In this document: in pieces, positions 1 to 12,500 of the stretch
How the letters are laid out: every line of letters starts with the position of its first letter
Position numbering within the stretch: the first letter of the stretch is position 1
Source of the DNA: Anaeramoeba flamelloides
Taxonomy: Eukaryota; Metamonada; Anaeramoebidae
Direction of reading: 5' to 3'
Length of the DNA stretch: 64,000 nt
Assembly: GCA_027625915.1 (NCBI GenBank)
Contig: JANTQA010000045.1
Coordinates: forward strand, 3,100,001 to 3,164,000
Notes under the pieces: model-generated
What the model was told of the DNA's origin: nothing
What the model saw: only the letters and a program-made list of their open reading frames with translations
Database searches by the model: none
Translations under genes and position numbers: made by a program

Positions 1-513
1 AATTTATTATAAATTGAAGAAATTTAACCCTTTGGAAATTTAAAAAAAAAGAAACAATTATTTTTTTTTTAATATTTGATTTTTTTGGAAATTGAGAATG
101 TTTTTATATTTTTTTTTTTTAAATCGAATTTTTTCTTATAATCATACTAATGAATTATTTTTTTTTAGGTTATTTGAATTTTTTCAATGAAAAGAACGAC
201 AATTTCACAATTTTCTTTTTGTTTGACTTTTTTTCCAATGAGATCCTCTGGAATTTTTTTGTTTTTAATATTTGAATTTTGTCATTAAAAAGAAGGACAA
301 TTTCGCAATACCCTTTTTGGGTTTCCAGTTACCCCCCCTAAGTATGGAGCAAATCCACGGTAAATGACTAGACCCTTAAATGACTTTTTGCTGTTTTTTA
401 AATAATTTATGGAAAATAAACTGTTAATTAGGCTCATATCTAGGCTTTCTTTAAATTCATTTTAAAAAAAAGTGTTATCAATATAATTTTTTTAATATTG
501 TTCTAAAAATCGT

Positions 514-569
514 TCAACAGAGATTTTTCATCGATTGAATCGACCTTTTTGAAAACTTTTTTTCGTCAA
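514..569 (-). CDS. Possible terminal exon of the Fip1 gene
   Basis: If the donor at 783 is used, an acceptor ending AAACAG at 571-570 keeps the frame (phase 1) and adds 18 residues, starting IDEKKFSKRS, before a stop at 516-514. The intron would be 214 bp, close to other small introns in this window (136-299 bp). Fip1 C termini are not conserved, so homology cannot decide. Another acceptor near 665 (TTTCTAG) would give a different short tail. Confidence 0.35.
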
Positions 570-783
570 CTGTTTTTAAAATGATATAACGAAGAAAAGA
601 AAAGAAAACCAAGCATGCGTTTCTTCACTTTTCTTTGCAATAAGGGCCACGGGTAAATAAAAAATCTAGAAAGCACCCAATACAACAATATATATAAATA
701 AGATCGGAGAAGGATCGATCGAATAAAAGTATGATTTTGTTCGTGATAAAGTAAAAGGTATAAATGAAAAAAAAGAGAATTAC

Positions 784-1615
784 TTTGTGGATAGTAAGGG
801 TTGTTTTGTCTGATCCAATTCATGTTGTAACCTTTTTGTTCAGGGTTACCCATTGGAAAAATATTCATTTGAGGTTGGTTCATATTTGGGAGATAATTAG
901 CATTCATCATCCCACCTCTTCCACCTCTTCCGCCTCTCCCGCCTCTCCCACCTCTTCCGCCTCTCCCACCTCTTCCGCCTCTGCCACCCCTTCCACCTCT
1001 TCCGCCTCTCCCGCCTCTGCCACCTCTCCCGCCTCTGCCACCTCTATTACGATTGTTTTGGTAACCTCTGTTTTGGTTATAATCATAGTGCCTGTAATTT
1101 TGATTTTTTCCTTGTTGGTTTTGGTTGTTCATATTGTTTTGATTACGATTGTTTGATCCTAATTTTGATTTGTATTCATTCCTGATACTCATCTGCTTTT
1201 CAGAATACAACTCCCATGTCTCCTTTGTGAAGCCATAATTAAAATAATCCGTGATATTTACATCTGGCCGAGTCCATGGAGGTACTTCTTCAGGATCAAG
1301 ATCCGGCTGATAAAGTGTTGGCTTTGAAATCAATTCTTCTTGATCAGAATCAGAGTCATTTTCTTTCAGAACCTCAACCTCATCTTGTTTAGTTGTTTCT
1401 TTGTTTTGAGTATTGTTGCCATCATTATTGGTATTAGAAGATTGCTCTTTTTCTTTTTCAGATTCTTTTTTTATTTCAATTTCTTTTTTTTTTTCATTTT
1501 CTTTTTCTTTTTTGATTTCAATTGCTGTTGTTGAGTTTTGTGAATTGTTTACGGGTAGAACGGAAATTGGATTACTGTTGTTTGTTGGTATAACATTTGT
1601 AGTTTGGTTTGTCAT
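784..1615 (-). CDS. FIP1: Fip1-like pre-mRNA 3'-end processing factor, main exon
   Basis: Fip1 is the flexible subunit of the cleavage and polyadenylation specificity factor; it tethers poly(A) polymerase in the nucleus. The diagnostic Fip1 motif lies at residues ~111-150: PPWTRPDVNITDYFNYGF followed by TKETWELYSEKQ. Before it come an Asn/Ser-rich N terminus, a Lys/Glu block (~33-57) and an acidic stretch (NDSDSDQEE). After it come an Asn/Gln-rich region and about 15 consecutive RGG units, then a Met/Asn/Pro-rich tail. The ATG at 1615 has an in-frame stop a few codons upstream. The frame stays open to 566, but past residue ~277 it becomes hydrophobic and unlike Fip1. A splice donor (CAAA|GTAATT) lies at 784/783, so I end the exon there. 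The family call is firm; the C terminus is not. Confidence 0.85.
911..1045 (-). repeat. GC-rich 9-bp minisatellite coding for RGG repeats
   Basis: About 15 tandem copies of a 9-bp unit read GGN-GGN-CGN-type codons on the minus strand and encode (RGG)n in the Fip1-like protein. It is the longest GC-rich block in the window. Unit-to-unit differences are mostly at third positions, so the peptide is kept more constant than the DNA. The G-rich coding strand could form quadruplexes. Confidence 0.85.
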
Positions 1616-3039
1616 GTATAAGTAAATGCGTTAAAGTATAAAAAGAAAAGCAAAAAAAAATGATAAAAATTCACAAAAAGAAAGTAACCATGAAATTAGG
1701 TTGTATTTTCACAGCAATAAATACTGGTTATTTTTATAATTGAAGGACATACATGAATTGAATATTTACCAATTGAAAATTAACTCGATTCTTCCAAAAA
1801 TTAACTCACTTTTTGAAAACCTGAAGAAATTGAATAAAAAATAGATCATTCAGGGAGTATTATTATATAAAAATAAAATGACTTCTTGTCAAGATCTTGT
1901 AAAAATTTTTTTTAGTAATTTGTGTTTTGGTTTTTGAAATTGATATGTCAACCTCATCTATACAATTTATTAATTTGAGTCGATTTTTTGAAATTCAAAA
2001 TTTATTTGTTTTCAATATAAAATCGAAAAAAAAATAACCATATTATCCTTATTAACAATTTTGTTAGTTCTTGAAAATGGGAAATCCTATTTTTAGTTTT
2101 ATTTTGGAGAGTCTTAATTTTGAAAGAAATTTTTTGTGTATATTATAATTTTTTAATCATTAATATTTCAATTTAAATCTCAACCAATAAAACCAATGGG
2201 GAGTATAGGCGATCAAAGAAATACAATTTTAATAGAAGTTTAACATTTATCAATTGAATTTTTAGATCTATTTATCGAATAAAATTTTTTAATTTAAAGT
2301 TTGATAAAAGTTTTTTTCTGGTTTTCAAAAAATAAAAAAAAATTACAAAAAAATGTTCAATTTTAAAAAAAATTTTTTAACAATTTGTTTGGTCTATTTA
2401 CAAAAGAATTCTTTTTCATTTAAATCATTTTTGTCAAAAAAATAAATTGATTTTGAATTTAGAGGATAAAATTTCAAAATTCCCAAATATCTAAAAAAAA
2501 TTTTATTTTGAAAAATCTAGTTTCATCTTAAAACAAAAACCTAATTTCTAAATAAAATTTGTAAATGACTTTAAAACTTTTATTAGTTATAACTATCTTT
2601 CTTATAACTATATTAATATTTTTCAAAATGGTTAATACATCATTTTTTTGCTAAACTCAAAACAACAATCTTAAATTAGAAAAAAAAATTTATATTAATA
2701 TTTCTGGCAACAAAGATTTTGTGTGAAATAATGATGAAAATGAGAATAAAAAGTTAACAAACTTTTTTCTTATTAAAATAATAAGATGAGTTTAAATTTT
2801 TTAATTATCATAAAAAATGGAAAAATAAAAAAAATTGATCTCACTGAGTAAACTTTCTTTTCTGGAATACTGATTCGCTCATAAGTTTTTGAGACTTCAA
2901 TATCGATAGAAAAAATTGGAAGTCAAGATTATCACAAATAAAATCTTTTAAAAATTTTGAATTTTTGTCCTAGATTACTGATCCCTTGAGTTAAAAATTG
3001 ATTTTTAGGATAACTTTTTATCTCTGTTTAAAAGAAATT

Positions 3040-3600
3040 CTAATTAATTTTTAAAAAAATATAAACTAAATTCCAAAAATTTGGATACATTATAAACTGT
3101 TGAAAGAATAACTATATTACATCTTATATTCAATTTGGAAACAATTTTGATTTGATATACTCTTTGATTTTTTGTCTTTTTTGTTTTGTTATCATTTCAT
3201 CTTTTCCAGTTACGTAATCTGTTTGGTTAGCTGGTACTTTTTTTCGATGGTTGATAGAAGATTAGTGTTGAGTTTGTTAAATTTGAAAATCACATATGAC
3301 TGGTCGAATTTATTTTATCATTTGATAGATTAACAATTGTTGATGAAATTTCATCAAATTTACCAATATATTTTTTGTTCAGCTTGTTTCTTTATTTTGG
3401 ACTTACCAGATTTTTTTTTTTGTTTTATATTTTTTTCTTTTTTTCGGATTAAAATGATTACTTCGAAATACATTAATACTGGGTTACGAAAATGTGGTTT
3501 TAATTTACTTTTGGAAAAATATAATAAATGTGTTTTATTTTTACTATTTTTGATTTTGGGTGTGTCTAAATTTTTAGAATGGGGTTAAAATACAAAAAAA
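3040..3600. repeat. Dispersed repeat B, copy 1
   Basis: About 550 bp that closely resembles 30560-31110 in the same orientation. Shared landmarks include TTGTTTTGTT near a GTTACRTAATYTGTTTGG block, then ATGGTTGATAGAA, TAGTGTTGAGTTTGTTAAA, and a GATTAAAATGATTACTT block near the end. Identity by eye is about 75-80%. No open frame is shared, so it looks like an old non-coding repeat. Confidence 0.7.
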
Positions 3601-4651
3601 AATTGAAACTTGAAAATCAAAACGCATATACAGACATTTTATTTATTATTAAGTTCTAATAAATATATTTAATAATCAGCCAAGTTTGAGTTTTTTCACA
3701 GAAAAATACAATAATGGTATAATTCCTTATAATTTATGAATATATTTTTCGTTTCAAGATAAGTGTCAAATAAATAAAAATATTTTCGAATACTTATTTC
3801 TTCATGTTTTTTAAGAGAAAATAATTAAAAAATCTATCCTGAGTGATTTAAACCAATTTGGTCTTACTTTTTTATCTTTTGTTTTAATCTAACATCAAAT
3901 TCACTACACAAGAGTATACCTAAGTTCAAAATGATTTTGGAAGTTAACCCCTAGATACTTGAAGAAAAAATTTACTTATTAAATGAATCTGTTGAATATT
4001 TCAAAGTTATTTTCCCTATTTTTCAGAAACTGATTCATATTTATTAAATTTCGAGCAAAAATTTTGTTAAAAATTAACTCTCTGTTTCTAGATAAATTTT
4101 CACATTTGATCTATCATTTTTTTAAATATTTTTAATAATAAAGTTTTTAAGAAAGATATAAAATATATACAAATATATATATTATGATCAGTTTCTTTGA
4201 TTATAATATATATATATATATATATGTATAAACTCCATTTCTTTCAAAGGTGCCCAGCAAAAAATAAAAAAGTCACATTATTTTTAAGAATCAACTAAAC
4301 TTAGATTATTTAAAAATAAGAGAAATAATAAATTTCAAATTAGAGTCAGATAATCATAAAAAAAAATACATGAAAAAACCACAAATTTCAAAAATAAAAA
4401 TTTCTAAGTTTTTTTTTACTCCCTTTCATTGGAAAGTATCGTCTAAAATTTTCTATATTTCTTTGTGTAATTAAAATTGTGCAATACAGTAATTTTTTAT
4501 TAAAGGATCCATTTATCAGTTCTTAAAAGCATATTACTATTTTTTTTTCAAATAGATAAATTAAATACTTGATTTTTTCTTATTTTAAATGAACTTTAAT
4601 CCTATAGATCATAGAAAATTATATTATCATGTGAATCTGATTTTATTTATA

Positions 4652-5785
4652 CAGTCAGTTCCACTTTTAAGACACAAACTTTCAAAGAAATTTAAGGGAC
4701 TAGTCTATATTAATTTTTTTTTGACAAATAACTAAATAAGGAATCCTTATCTTGAAATATGTTTAAAATTGAAAATAGACAGGTTTTTTCAATGTTAGAA
4801 CTTTTATTTCTTGTTTTTTTAAAATTTTACTATTCAGTCAAAAAAAGTGACTTTTAAAAATTTTTTTTTGAAAAAATATCTTTAACAGATGAGAATTTTT
4901 TGATTAATTTTGGATTTAATTATTTTCTCAAAAATAATATTTATTCTCATTTTTAAAAATGAAAAAATAATTTAAAACTGGTGAATATTGTCTCCTTCAC
5001 TTCTTTTCATCCAACTTGACTCTATAAAGAACTCAATTTGTTTTATCAATAATTACTTTTTTAAAAAATAGTTCTGATTCTTTTCTTTGATTTATTTTGA
5101 CTCTGACAAAAACTTTTGGGATGGTAATTTGGGAACACTTAAAAAAACTTCAAATTCAACAAAAACAAAAGAGTGTAAACTGAAAAAGTAGATTCATGAA
5201 AAAAAAGAATGGTACAAGAAAAGAATGAAAATATTTTATAAAGAGTAAAGCATATATTGTTATATTTTTTTCGAATCAAACTATGTTTTCATGCAAATCA
5301 CAAAAAAAAACCTTTTCAGGTTTATTTTTCAAACTATTTTTTGTAGGTCTTCCACAAACATAATAAGGTTTTGCTTTCTTACTCATATTTTTTTTTTATT
5401 TTTTGTATTTTTGCGAAAAGTTGAAAAAAAGCAACTTTCAAAAAAGTGAAAAAATGTAAAAATTTTTTATTTCTATAAAAACAATTACTAAATTGAATGA
5501 ATGTCATTTAACAAGATTTCATTAATATACTAAGAATTTTTTCACTTTGATTTCAAATCTAAGTAATTGGCAAAAAAAATTCTAAATCTCGATTAAATTG
5601 ACCTAAAAAAATATAATATAGACTCGTCCCTTAAGGCAAAAAAAAATCCGAAAATAACGACATAAAATGTCAAATTCTGGAACAATAATTTGTGTAAAAA
5701 ACAATAATAAATTTTGGTGCATTAGTTTGAAATTTTTTTGTGCCTTAAATTTCGTTGAAAGTTTGTGTCTTGTTAGATGTATAAA
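4652..5785. mobile_element. Tc1/mariner-type MITE, interrupted copy
   Basis: The left end (TA then CAGTCAGTTCCACTTTTAAG) matches the intact MITE at 25178-25370. The right part, 5631-~5785, matches that MITE's interior, including GTGCCTTAAATTTCGTTGAAA. Between them sits a separate 935-bp element. The right terminal repeat of this copy is missing or decayed: after TTTGTGTCTT the match ends. This is a non-autonomous, old copy. Confidence 0.65.
4696..5630. mobile_element. TTAA-flanked non-autonomous DNA transposon
   Basis: A 935-bp segment starts GGGACTAGTCTATATTA and ends with the inverse TAATATAGACTCGTCCC. It is flanked on both sides by TTAA (4692-4695 and 5631-5634). Taking it out restores a continuous match to the Tc1-type MITE around it. 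No transposase frame is present. A TTAA target is typical of piggyBac; termini starting GG with TA-rich targets are also seen in PIF/Harbinger elements, so the superfamily is open. Confidence 0.65.
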
Positions 5786-6202
5786 CTTTTTCTTCTTTGA
5801 ATACTGAAAAAAGCTAAAGGATTGAGAAAATGAGGTAAAAAAATATTTCCCATTTATTATGTTAATACAAGTATTTGCCAAGAACAAATCAAAAATACTT
5901 TTTTGTTAAACCTTTTAGATCGACTAAAGTTGGTTCAAAATTTATCTAAGGCAAAGTGGACTTTTTAGTTTTTTTCAAAAACAAAAATACATTTTGAATT
6001 TCCAAAATCGACCTTACATGATAGTTTATAAGAGTCCATACTTTAATACATTTGAAAAAGTACTTTTTGAAATTAATTGTGTGAATATACTCTCCCAAAT
6101 AAACCATGAATTTTTAGGATTTTAAACAGATTTACTTTTTATGAAATATATTTGAAAATTTTGAAATAAAAAATGAATACTGTTAATTGCAAATTAAAAA
6201 GA

Positions 6203-6370
6203 TCAAAATTTTCATTCAGCTTTCCTAGAATACACCTTCTTTTCATAAAAAATAAAACCCACAAAAGTCCCGGCTCAATATGAGAAAGTGAATAAACTCG
6301 TCTTCTCGAACGATTTGAAAATTTTAAATGACTTTAAAAATCTTTTTGGAAAGCTGAATGAAAATTTTGT
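6203..6370. repeat. Hairpin repeat E, copy 1
   Basis: Inverted arms of about 22 bp (CAAAATTTTCATTCAGCTTTCC and its complement at 6348-6369) bracket ~125 bp. A second copy lies at ~37390-37565 with the same arms and flank. This looks like a small palindromic MITE. Confidence 0.6.
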
Positions 6371-6576
6371 TCCATTTATTTTTCAACAAATAGTCTGTTA
6401 AATTGAGAAGGTATTTGACGAAAAACAATATTTGAAAATACCTTAACTAAATAAATTATAATGAAAATTTTATTTTTCTTATCTTTTTAACTTCAACCGA
6501 AGTACCAAAATTCTTTTTTTTTCAAATTAAAGTGAATAGCAACAAAACAAGTTTTTTGAATTTAAAATAAAAAACG

Positions 6577-9500
6577 ATGAGCAAAAAACATAATTCATCT
6601 TCTCACAAAAAGAAGGGAGTTTCAAAAGAAGACAAAACAATTATTTCTAACAAACAAACAACCAAATCAAAAATATCTAAATCAAGTAATTCAAAACTTG
6701 AAAAAAAAAGTCAAGAAAAACAAAGTAACAAACAATCTGATCGAAAAAAAAAAAGTTCACGATCAATTCAACTTCCAACACAAATTTTACACAAAAAGCA
6801 TCGATCTACAAAGTCCTATGATCAAAATTGCCCAGAAAGTAACAATGAAAAACGGAATAAAAATAAAAACGATCAAGACAAAAAAAAAAATGACAAAACC
6901 AAAAAAAAAATAAGTGACAAGAAAAGAGAGAAAGAAAGAGAAAAAGAAAAGGAAAGAAAAAGAAGAAAAGAAAAAGAAAAAGAAAAAGAAAAGGAAAAGA
7001 AAAAGAAAAGAGAAAGAAAAAGAAGACGAGAAAGAGAAAAAGAAAAAGAAAAAGAAAAAGAAAGGAAAAGAGAAAGGGAAAAGGAAAAGAAAAGGAAAAG
7101 AGAAAAAGAAAGAGAAAGGAAAAAAGAAGGTGGAAAAGAAAAGAGAAAGGTACAAGAAAGAGAAAAAAAAAAGAAAAAAGAAAAAGAAAATGAGGAACAT
7201 CATAAACAAAGAGAAAGAGAAAAACAAGAACAAAAATCAAAAAAAGTTTTACCAAATCAACAAAAAAAGACCAAAAACAAAAAACCAACTCAAAAAGAAC
7301 ATGAAAAACTTCGTAACAAAAGTAGAAATCATAAAAATTACAATGGACATAAGCACAAAAATATTCAAATAAAGGAAAAAGAACAAATTGAAAAATACAA
7401 AGGGAATAAAAAAGAAAAAGATCAAATGAAAAAAAAAGAAAAAGAAAAACAAAAACAAAAACAAAGATACAAGGAACAACAACATCAAAAGCAAAAAGAT
7501 AAACTGAAAATAGTAAAATCAAAAGCCAAAAAACCAAAAAGGAAAACAAAATCAGTTTCGCGAAAAGCCCCTAAAAAAAAAGAAAAAGTACCAAGAAAAT
7601 ACTCTGCCGATTATTCAAAAAAAAAATTGATTTTTAAACCTGAATTTCAAAAACGTTTATCAGAAAACAAAAGTCAGACATTACGTTTAAATTATGATTC
7701 ATATAAGTTTGATCTACAACCTGACGAATATTTTGAATCACAATTAAATGATGAAAATAATCAAAATAAACATAAGCAAAAAAGAAGACAAAAGGAACGG
7801 GAAAGTAAAAGAGAAAAGGGAAAAGAAAAGGAAAAGGGAAAGGGAAAGGGAAAGGGAAAGGGAAAAGAAAAAGAAAAAGAAAAAGAAAAAAAACAGAAAG
7901 AGAGAAGAAAAAGAAAAGAGAAAGAGAAAGAGAAAAGGAAAGAGAAAGAGAAAGAGAAAAGAAAAGAAGAAGGGAAAGAAGAAGGGAAAGAGAAAACGAA
8001 AGAGAAAGAAGAAAAGAAAGGCGAAAGAGAAAAAATAGACAAAAGATATCATACCGAGTCAAAAGAACGAAACTTTCAAAAACTACCAAATAATCAAATA
8101 AAACAAAACAAAAAAAAACATTCCCAAAGCAAAATTCCAAAATCAAGAAATGATTTAAAAGTTGAATTATTAAATCCTTGTAATTCACTTCAAAAGAATA
8201 ATGTAAAATCAAAGTTGGAGATCACTCCTGATTTATTATTCGATGAGGAGAGTTCCGAAGATATCCCCGAAAATCAAAAAATTTTTTCGAAAGGTGGTTA
8301 TTATCCCACAAAGCCAGGAGAAATTTTTAAAAATCGATATAAGGCAATTATTAGGATTGGTTGGGGTGCTTATTCCACTGTCTGGCTAATCAAAGATGTC
8401 AAATTCGGTGGTAAATTAGTCCGCACTAGACAAGGGAAAATAATTAAAAAACAAAAATATTATGCCTTAAAGATAATTAAATCTTCAAAGGTTTTTGCTC
8501 AAGTAGCAATAGACGAGATTAAATTATTATTAAAAGTCGCAAAAGAGGATCCAAATAAAGTAAACAATGTTGTACAATTACATGATCATTTTGTGATCCA
8601 AGCTAAAAATGGAAAACGTAATACTTTTTTTAAACTTTTTTGTTTTTGATAAATTAAACAGGAATTTTCATTTTTATTGAAAAATAATTTTTAACCTCAG
8701 TCACTACTTTCTGTTTAAAAATATTTTTTAAAAATTCATTTTGTTCATTTCGAATGTGATTTTAGTTTAAACTCATGAGGTAAATTGTTTAGATGGCGCT
8801 TTTTTTTTTTTTTTTTTTAATGTTTTTTTTGGCTTTAAAATTGTTTTTTATTTAAAGTTATAAAAATTAAAAGAAAATTGAAAAAAAAAATAAAAGTTTG
8901 AAAGATATTATGAATGCTTTGACATTTTTAAACTATATTTTTGAAATAACAGGGAAAATGTAAATTATAGTAATATTTTCTCAAATCAAAATTAATTTAA
9001 CCAATCGAATGACTTTTAAATTTTAATGAAAAAAAAAACTCTACCTTACCCCTTAGTTTTTTATTAATTTTTTTATTATTTATTTAAAAGTTAAAGGGGA
9101 CATATTTAAATATTTTTTTAATATCTGGGAAAGATAAACTTGGAATTCCCTTTGATTCAAGAATAAATACATCATATTGAGCCAGTTTATGTTTTGTGTG
9201 TCTACATAAATTGAGTTTTCAAATTTAAATTAAAAAAAAAAAAAATTATTTTTTAGACTTTTTACTTTTTCCAAATTTCAATACAAGTTGTTTGGGTTCC
9301 TTTGGTTCATTGTGTTCCTTGGGTTCCTTGGTTTCCTCCTCATTTTATTATTTAAGGAGTCTTTGGAAAGGGGGGTTAAAGGAATAAATAATCATTATCA
9401 GAATTGATAGACTTGTTTATGATTAGATCTGAACCAAATCGAATTTAATATAAAAGTGAAACTAAATTTAATGGGATCAAACATAAGAGAACTGATACAA

Positions 9501-12500
9501 TTTGATGCTAAATAAAGTGATATAAACCAACGAAAGTAAACTTAATTTACCTTTTCGTACAATATGTCAAGTTGGTAATTGGACTTGGTTTATATTATCA
9601 AGTTAGTATTTTTCACTGGGATTTTACGAAAATAAGATTTTTGAAACTTTCAAAAATAAAAAAAAAACAAAGAAGCAAATCAACAAAAAGAAAATTTTGA
9701 AAAAAAATTCTTATTCTGAAAAAACAGCTCTTTAAATTAGAGCTTGATAGACGTATCTTATCTAAAAAGTTCTAATTTAAAATTTAATAAAGTAATCTAT
9801 TGAATTTGATCTATAATTGTTCAAATATTTAAATCTCTTTAATAAAATAAATTATGGTTGGCGATCCAGATATTTTCAACATAAAAGAAAGTAACCAATA
9901 ACCTATTCAACACTTAAAATAGTAAAAAATAAAACTTTTAAATTAAGTTTTTACTTTTTTTTTTTATTATTATTTTGATCTCATTTATTACTTGCTTTTC
10001 TTTCTCTTTTTCTTATCTTTGCTTAACAATAAAATTTTTTTCTTTTCATTTTTTAAAGACAAGCTATCCGATTAGTTATAATCTTGCCTGCATTATATCT
10101 AGGATGAAAAACTCTAAACAAAGGTTTAGAGTTTCAGAACGTGCCATAGTTTTTTTAGAACTCACAAGAATAGAGAAAAATCTTTGATTAATCTCAATTC
10201 TTTTGAATTCTAAAAAATCTAACTGCAGTTTTTTTTAATTTTTGTTTTGATTAGAAAATCAATAGATTTTCGAAAAACAAAAAGTAAAAAAAACCTAAAG
10301 GTAAACATGGTGTAATTTTATTGAATCAGTTCAGTTCAATAATAATAAAATAACATAAAAAAGACCCTTTTTTTGACAAAATATAAAAAGATTGAAAAAA
10401 ATTTATTTTAGTATCATTGTGAAATATTAAAAGAAAATAAAATATAAACTCTTTTTCAAATAAAAGGGATCATAAAATTTCAAGAATTATTCATAATTTA
10501 ATCAAATTAATTGTAGTATCATTCTAAAATTCAAGAAACTCTTTAAAACATAAAAAAAAAAAAAAAAAACTCAACTAAATATTTAAAACCAATTAAAACA
10601 AAACAATAAAAATTAAAATTATATATTTTAAAAATTTATGTGCCCTTTTATTTGAAATGAGAAATCTCGTTTTGTAAATTGTAAAGAAAAAAAAAATATA
10701 AATTCAATAAAAATCATTGAGCAAGTTGAATTGGATAAAAAGTCCTTTTCATTCTATATTGAAAATGAGACTTTAAAGAACAAAAGTTTGGTGTCTAAAA
10801 AGTTATCAATAAACCGGTAATTCTTCAGGGTATTTTTCTTGAATTGTTTTTTTTCTTTATTTTCTTTTTTATAAGTTCCATACATCAATCCAATAATGGT
10901 CTTTCTTAATTCCTATATCTAGCTCATTCGAAATAAAACTTAAACTGTTTCTTTTTTTATACTGGTAGATTATTTCCAAATTGGTTTCTTCTTTATCTTG
11001 TTTTATTCATTTTCCAACTGTTCAATATCCATAAAGAAAAAAAACAAAAAATGAAAAAATGAATAATTAAAATGAAAATCATCAATAAGAAATTCTCTAA
11101 TTAACAATCAAATTCAATAGTATTGATTATTTGAGAGGTGTGCCCTTTTATTTGCAAAAGAGTTTATTAGCACGCCAAATAAAATATTCAAAAATATAAA
11201 ATTTTTAGAAATAAAATAATAATCAGCTAATTTTTCACTGTTTTTAGATAATTTATAGATATTTTTAAAATTATTGTTAAATTCTAATGAATTCAAAAAA
11301 AAAGTCAAATTTTCGACATTACCTCTCATTTATAAAATTTGCATTAAAAACAATTTCAAGAGTAATTAAAATGAAAACTTCTGTTGGTTAGGTGGCTACT
11401 TATGCATGGATCAAGTTTTCAAAAAATACATTTTTAATTTTCAATTCATCTGTAAAAAAATTTACTTATTTGTGAATTATTTACTTATTTATTTATAATA
11501 AAAAAACGAAACAAATAAAAATAAATAATAGATATATGTATGGTTTTTGAATATATTGATAATAAGCATTTACTATCGTTAATTAAAAAATACGGATCTA
11601 ATGGGTTGCCAATTAATATTGTTAAACAAATCACTAAAGAATCTTTAATTGGTATTGATCATTTACATTCAAAATGTGGAATTATTCATACAGATATTAA
11701 ACCAGAAAATATAATGCTATACCATCGAATTGGGTGTATTCCTTCTCGTTTAAGAAAAAACGTTTCAAAAATTAAATTAGAAATGAAAAAAAAGGAATTA
11801 ATTAAAAATTCAATTAAAATGAACAAAAAGGAAAGAAGAAAAAAGGGGGGCGGTGAACAAAACATAAAAAGGAAGAAGTGGAAAGGGGAGAGGAGAGAAA
11901 CTAAATTAAATCAAGAAATTAATGACAATAAAACACGCCAAGAAAATGTAAAAGAAGTAATAGAAAAAAAAGAACAAGATAATGATAATGGAAATGAAGA
12001 AGAAAATGGAAATCAAAAAGAAAATGGAAATGGAAAGGAAAACAAAAAAGAGAATGAAAATGAAAATGAAAATGAAAATAAAAATGAAAATGAAAAGGAA
12101 AATGAAAAAGAAAATGAAAATGAAAATGAAAATGAAAATGAAAATGAAAATGAAAAGAAAAAACAAAACTCAGAAAACAATATTTATGAAAATGAAAATG
12201 AAAATGGAAATAGAAATGAAATTAATGAAAATACAAAAAAACAAGAAAATGAAAAAGAAAATAATTTTGATCATAACCAGGCATCAGTCAAATATACAAA
12301 CCGATTAATTGATATGGGGTTTTCCTTACAATCAATTGAGAAAGTTATTAAAAAACTAACAAATGAAGAACTTGGATACAAACAAGAAAAGCAATTAAAT
12401 TTGTTGGCTAGTCGTTTAATCAATGATCAACAAAAAAGCAAAAATACAGAAAGGCTTCGAAAAGAAGATCTTAAAGAAAATGAAAAAAAAATAAATAATA

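Larger units (their letters stand above)
1616..6576. other. Spacer with repeats and nested transposon remnants
   Basis: No gene is visible. Frames are short, Phe/Lys/Asn-rich and without family motifs. The recognisable content is a dispersed repeat at ~3040-3600, a Tc1/mariner-type MITE at 4652-~5785 split by a TTAA-flanked element (4696-5630), and a hairpin repeat at ~6203-6370. A (TA)n tract lies near 4205-4226. The rest is plain AT-rich sequence. Confidence 0.6.

Noticed and set aside
764-1156. Ser/Ala/Pro/Thr-rich frame on the plus strand
   Set aside because: It is the antisense of the Fip1 RGG array; the repeat alone creates it.
6787-7549. Phe/Leu/Ser-rich minus-strand frames opposite SRPK exon 1 (also 7634-8212)
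   Set aside because: They are complements of the Lys/Glu/Arg purine tracts of the kinase and have no family features.
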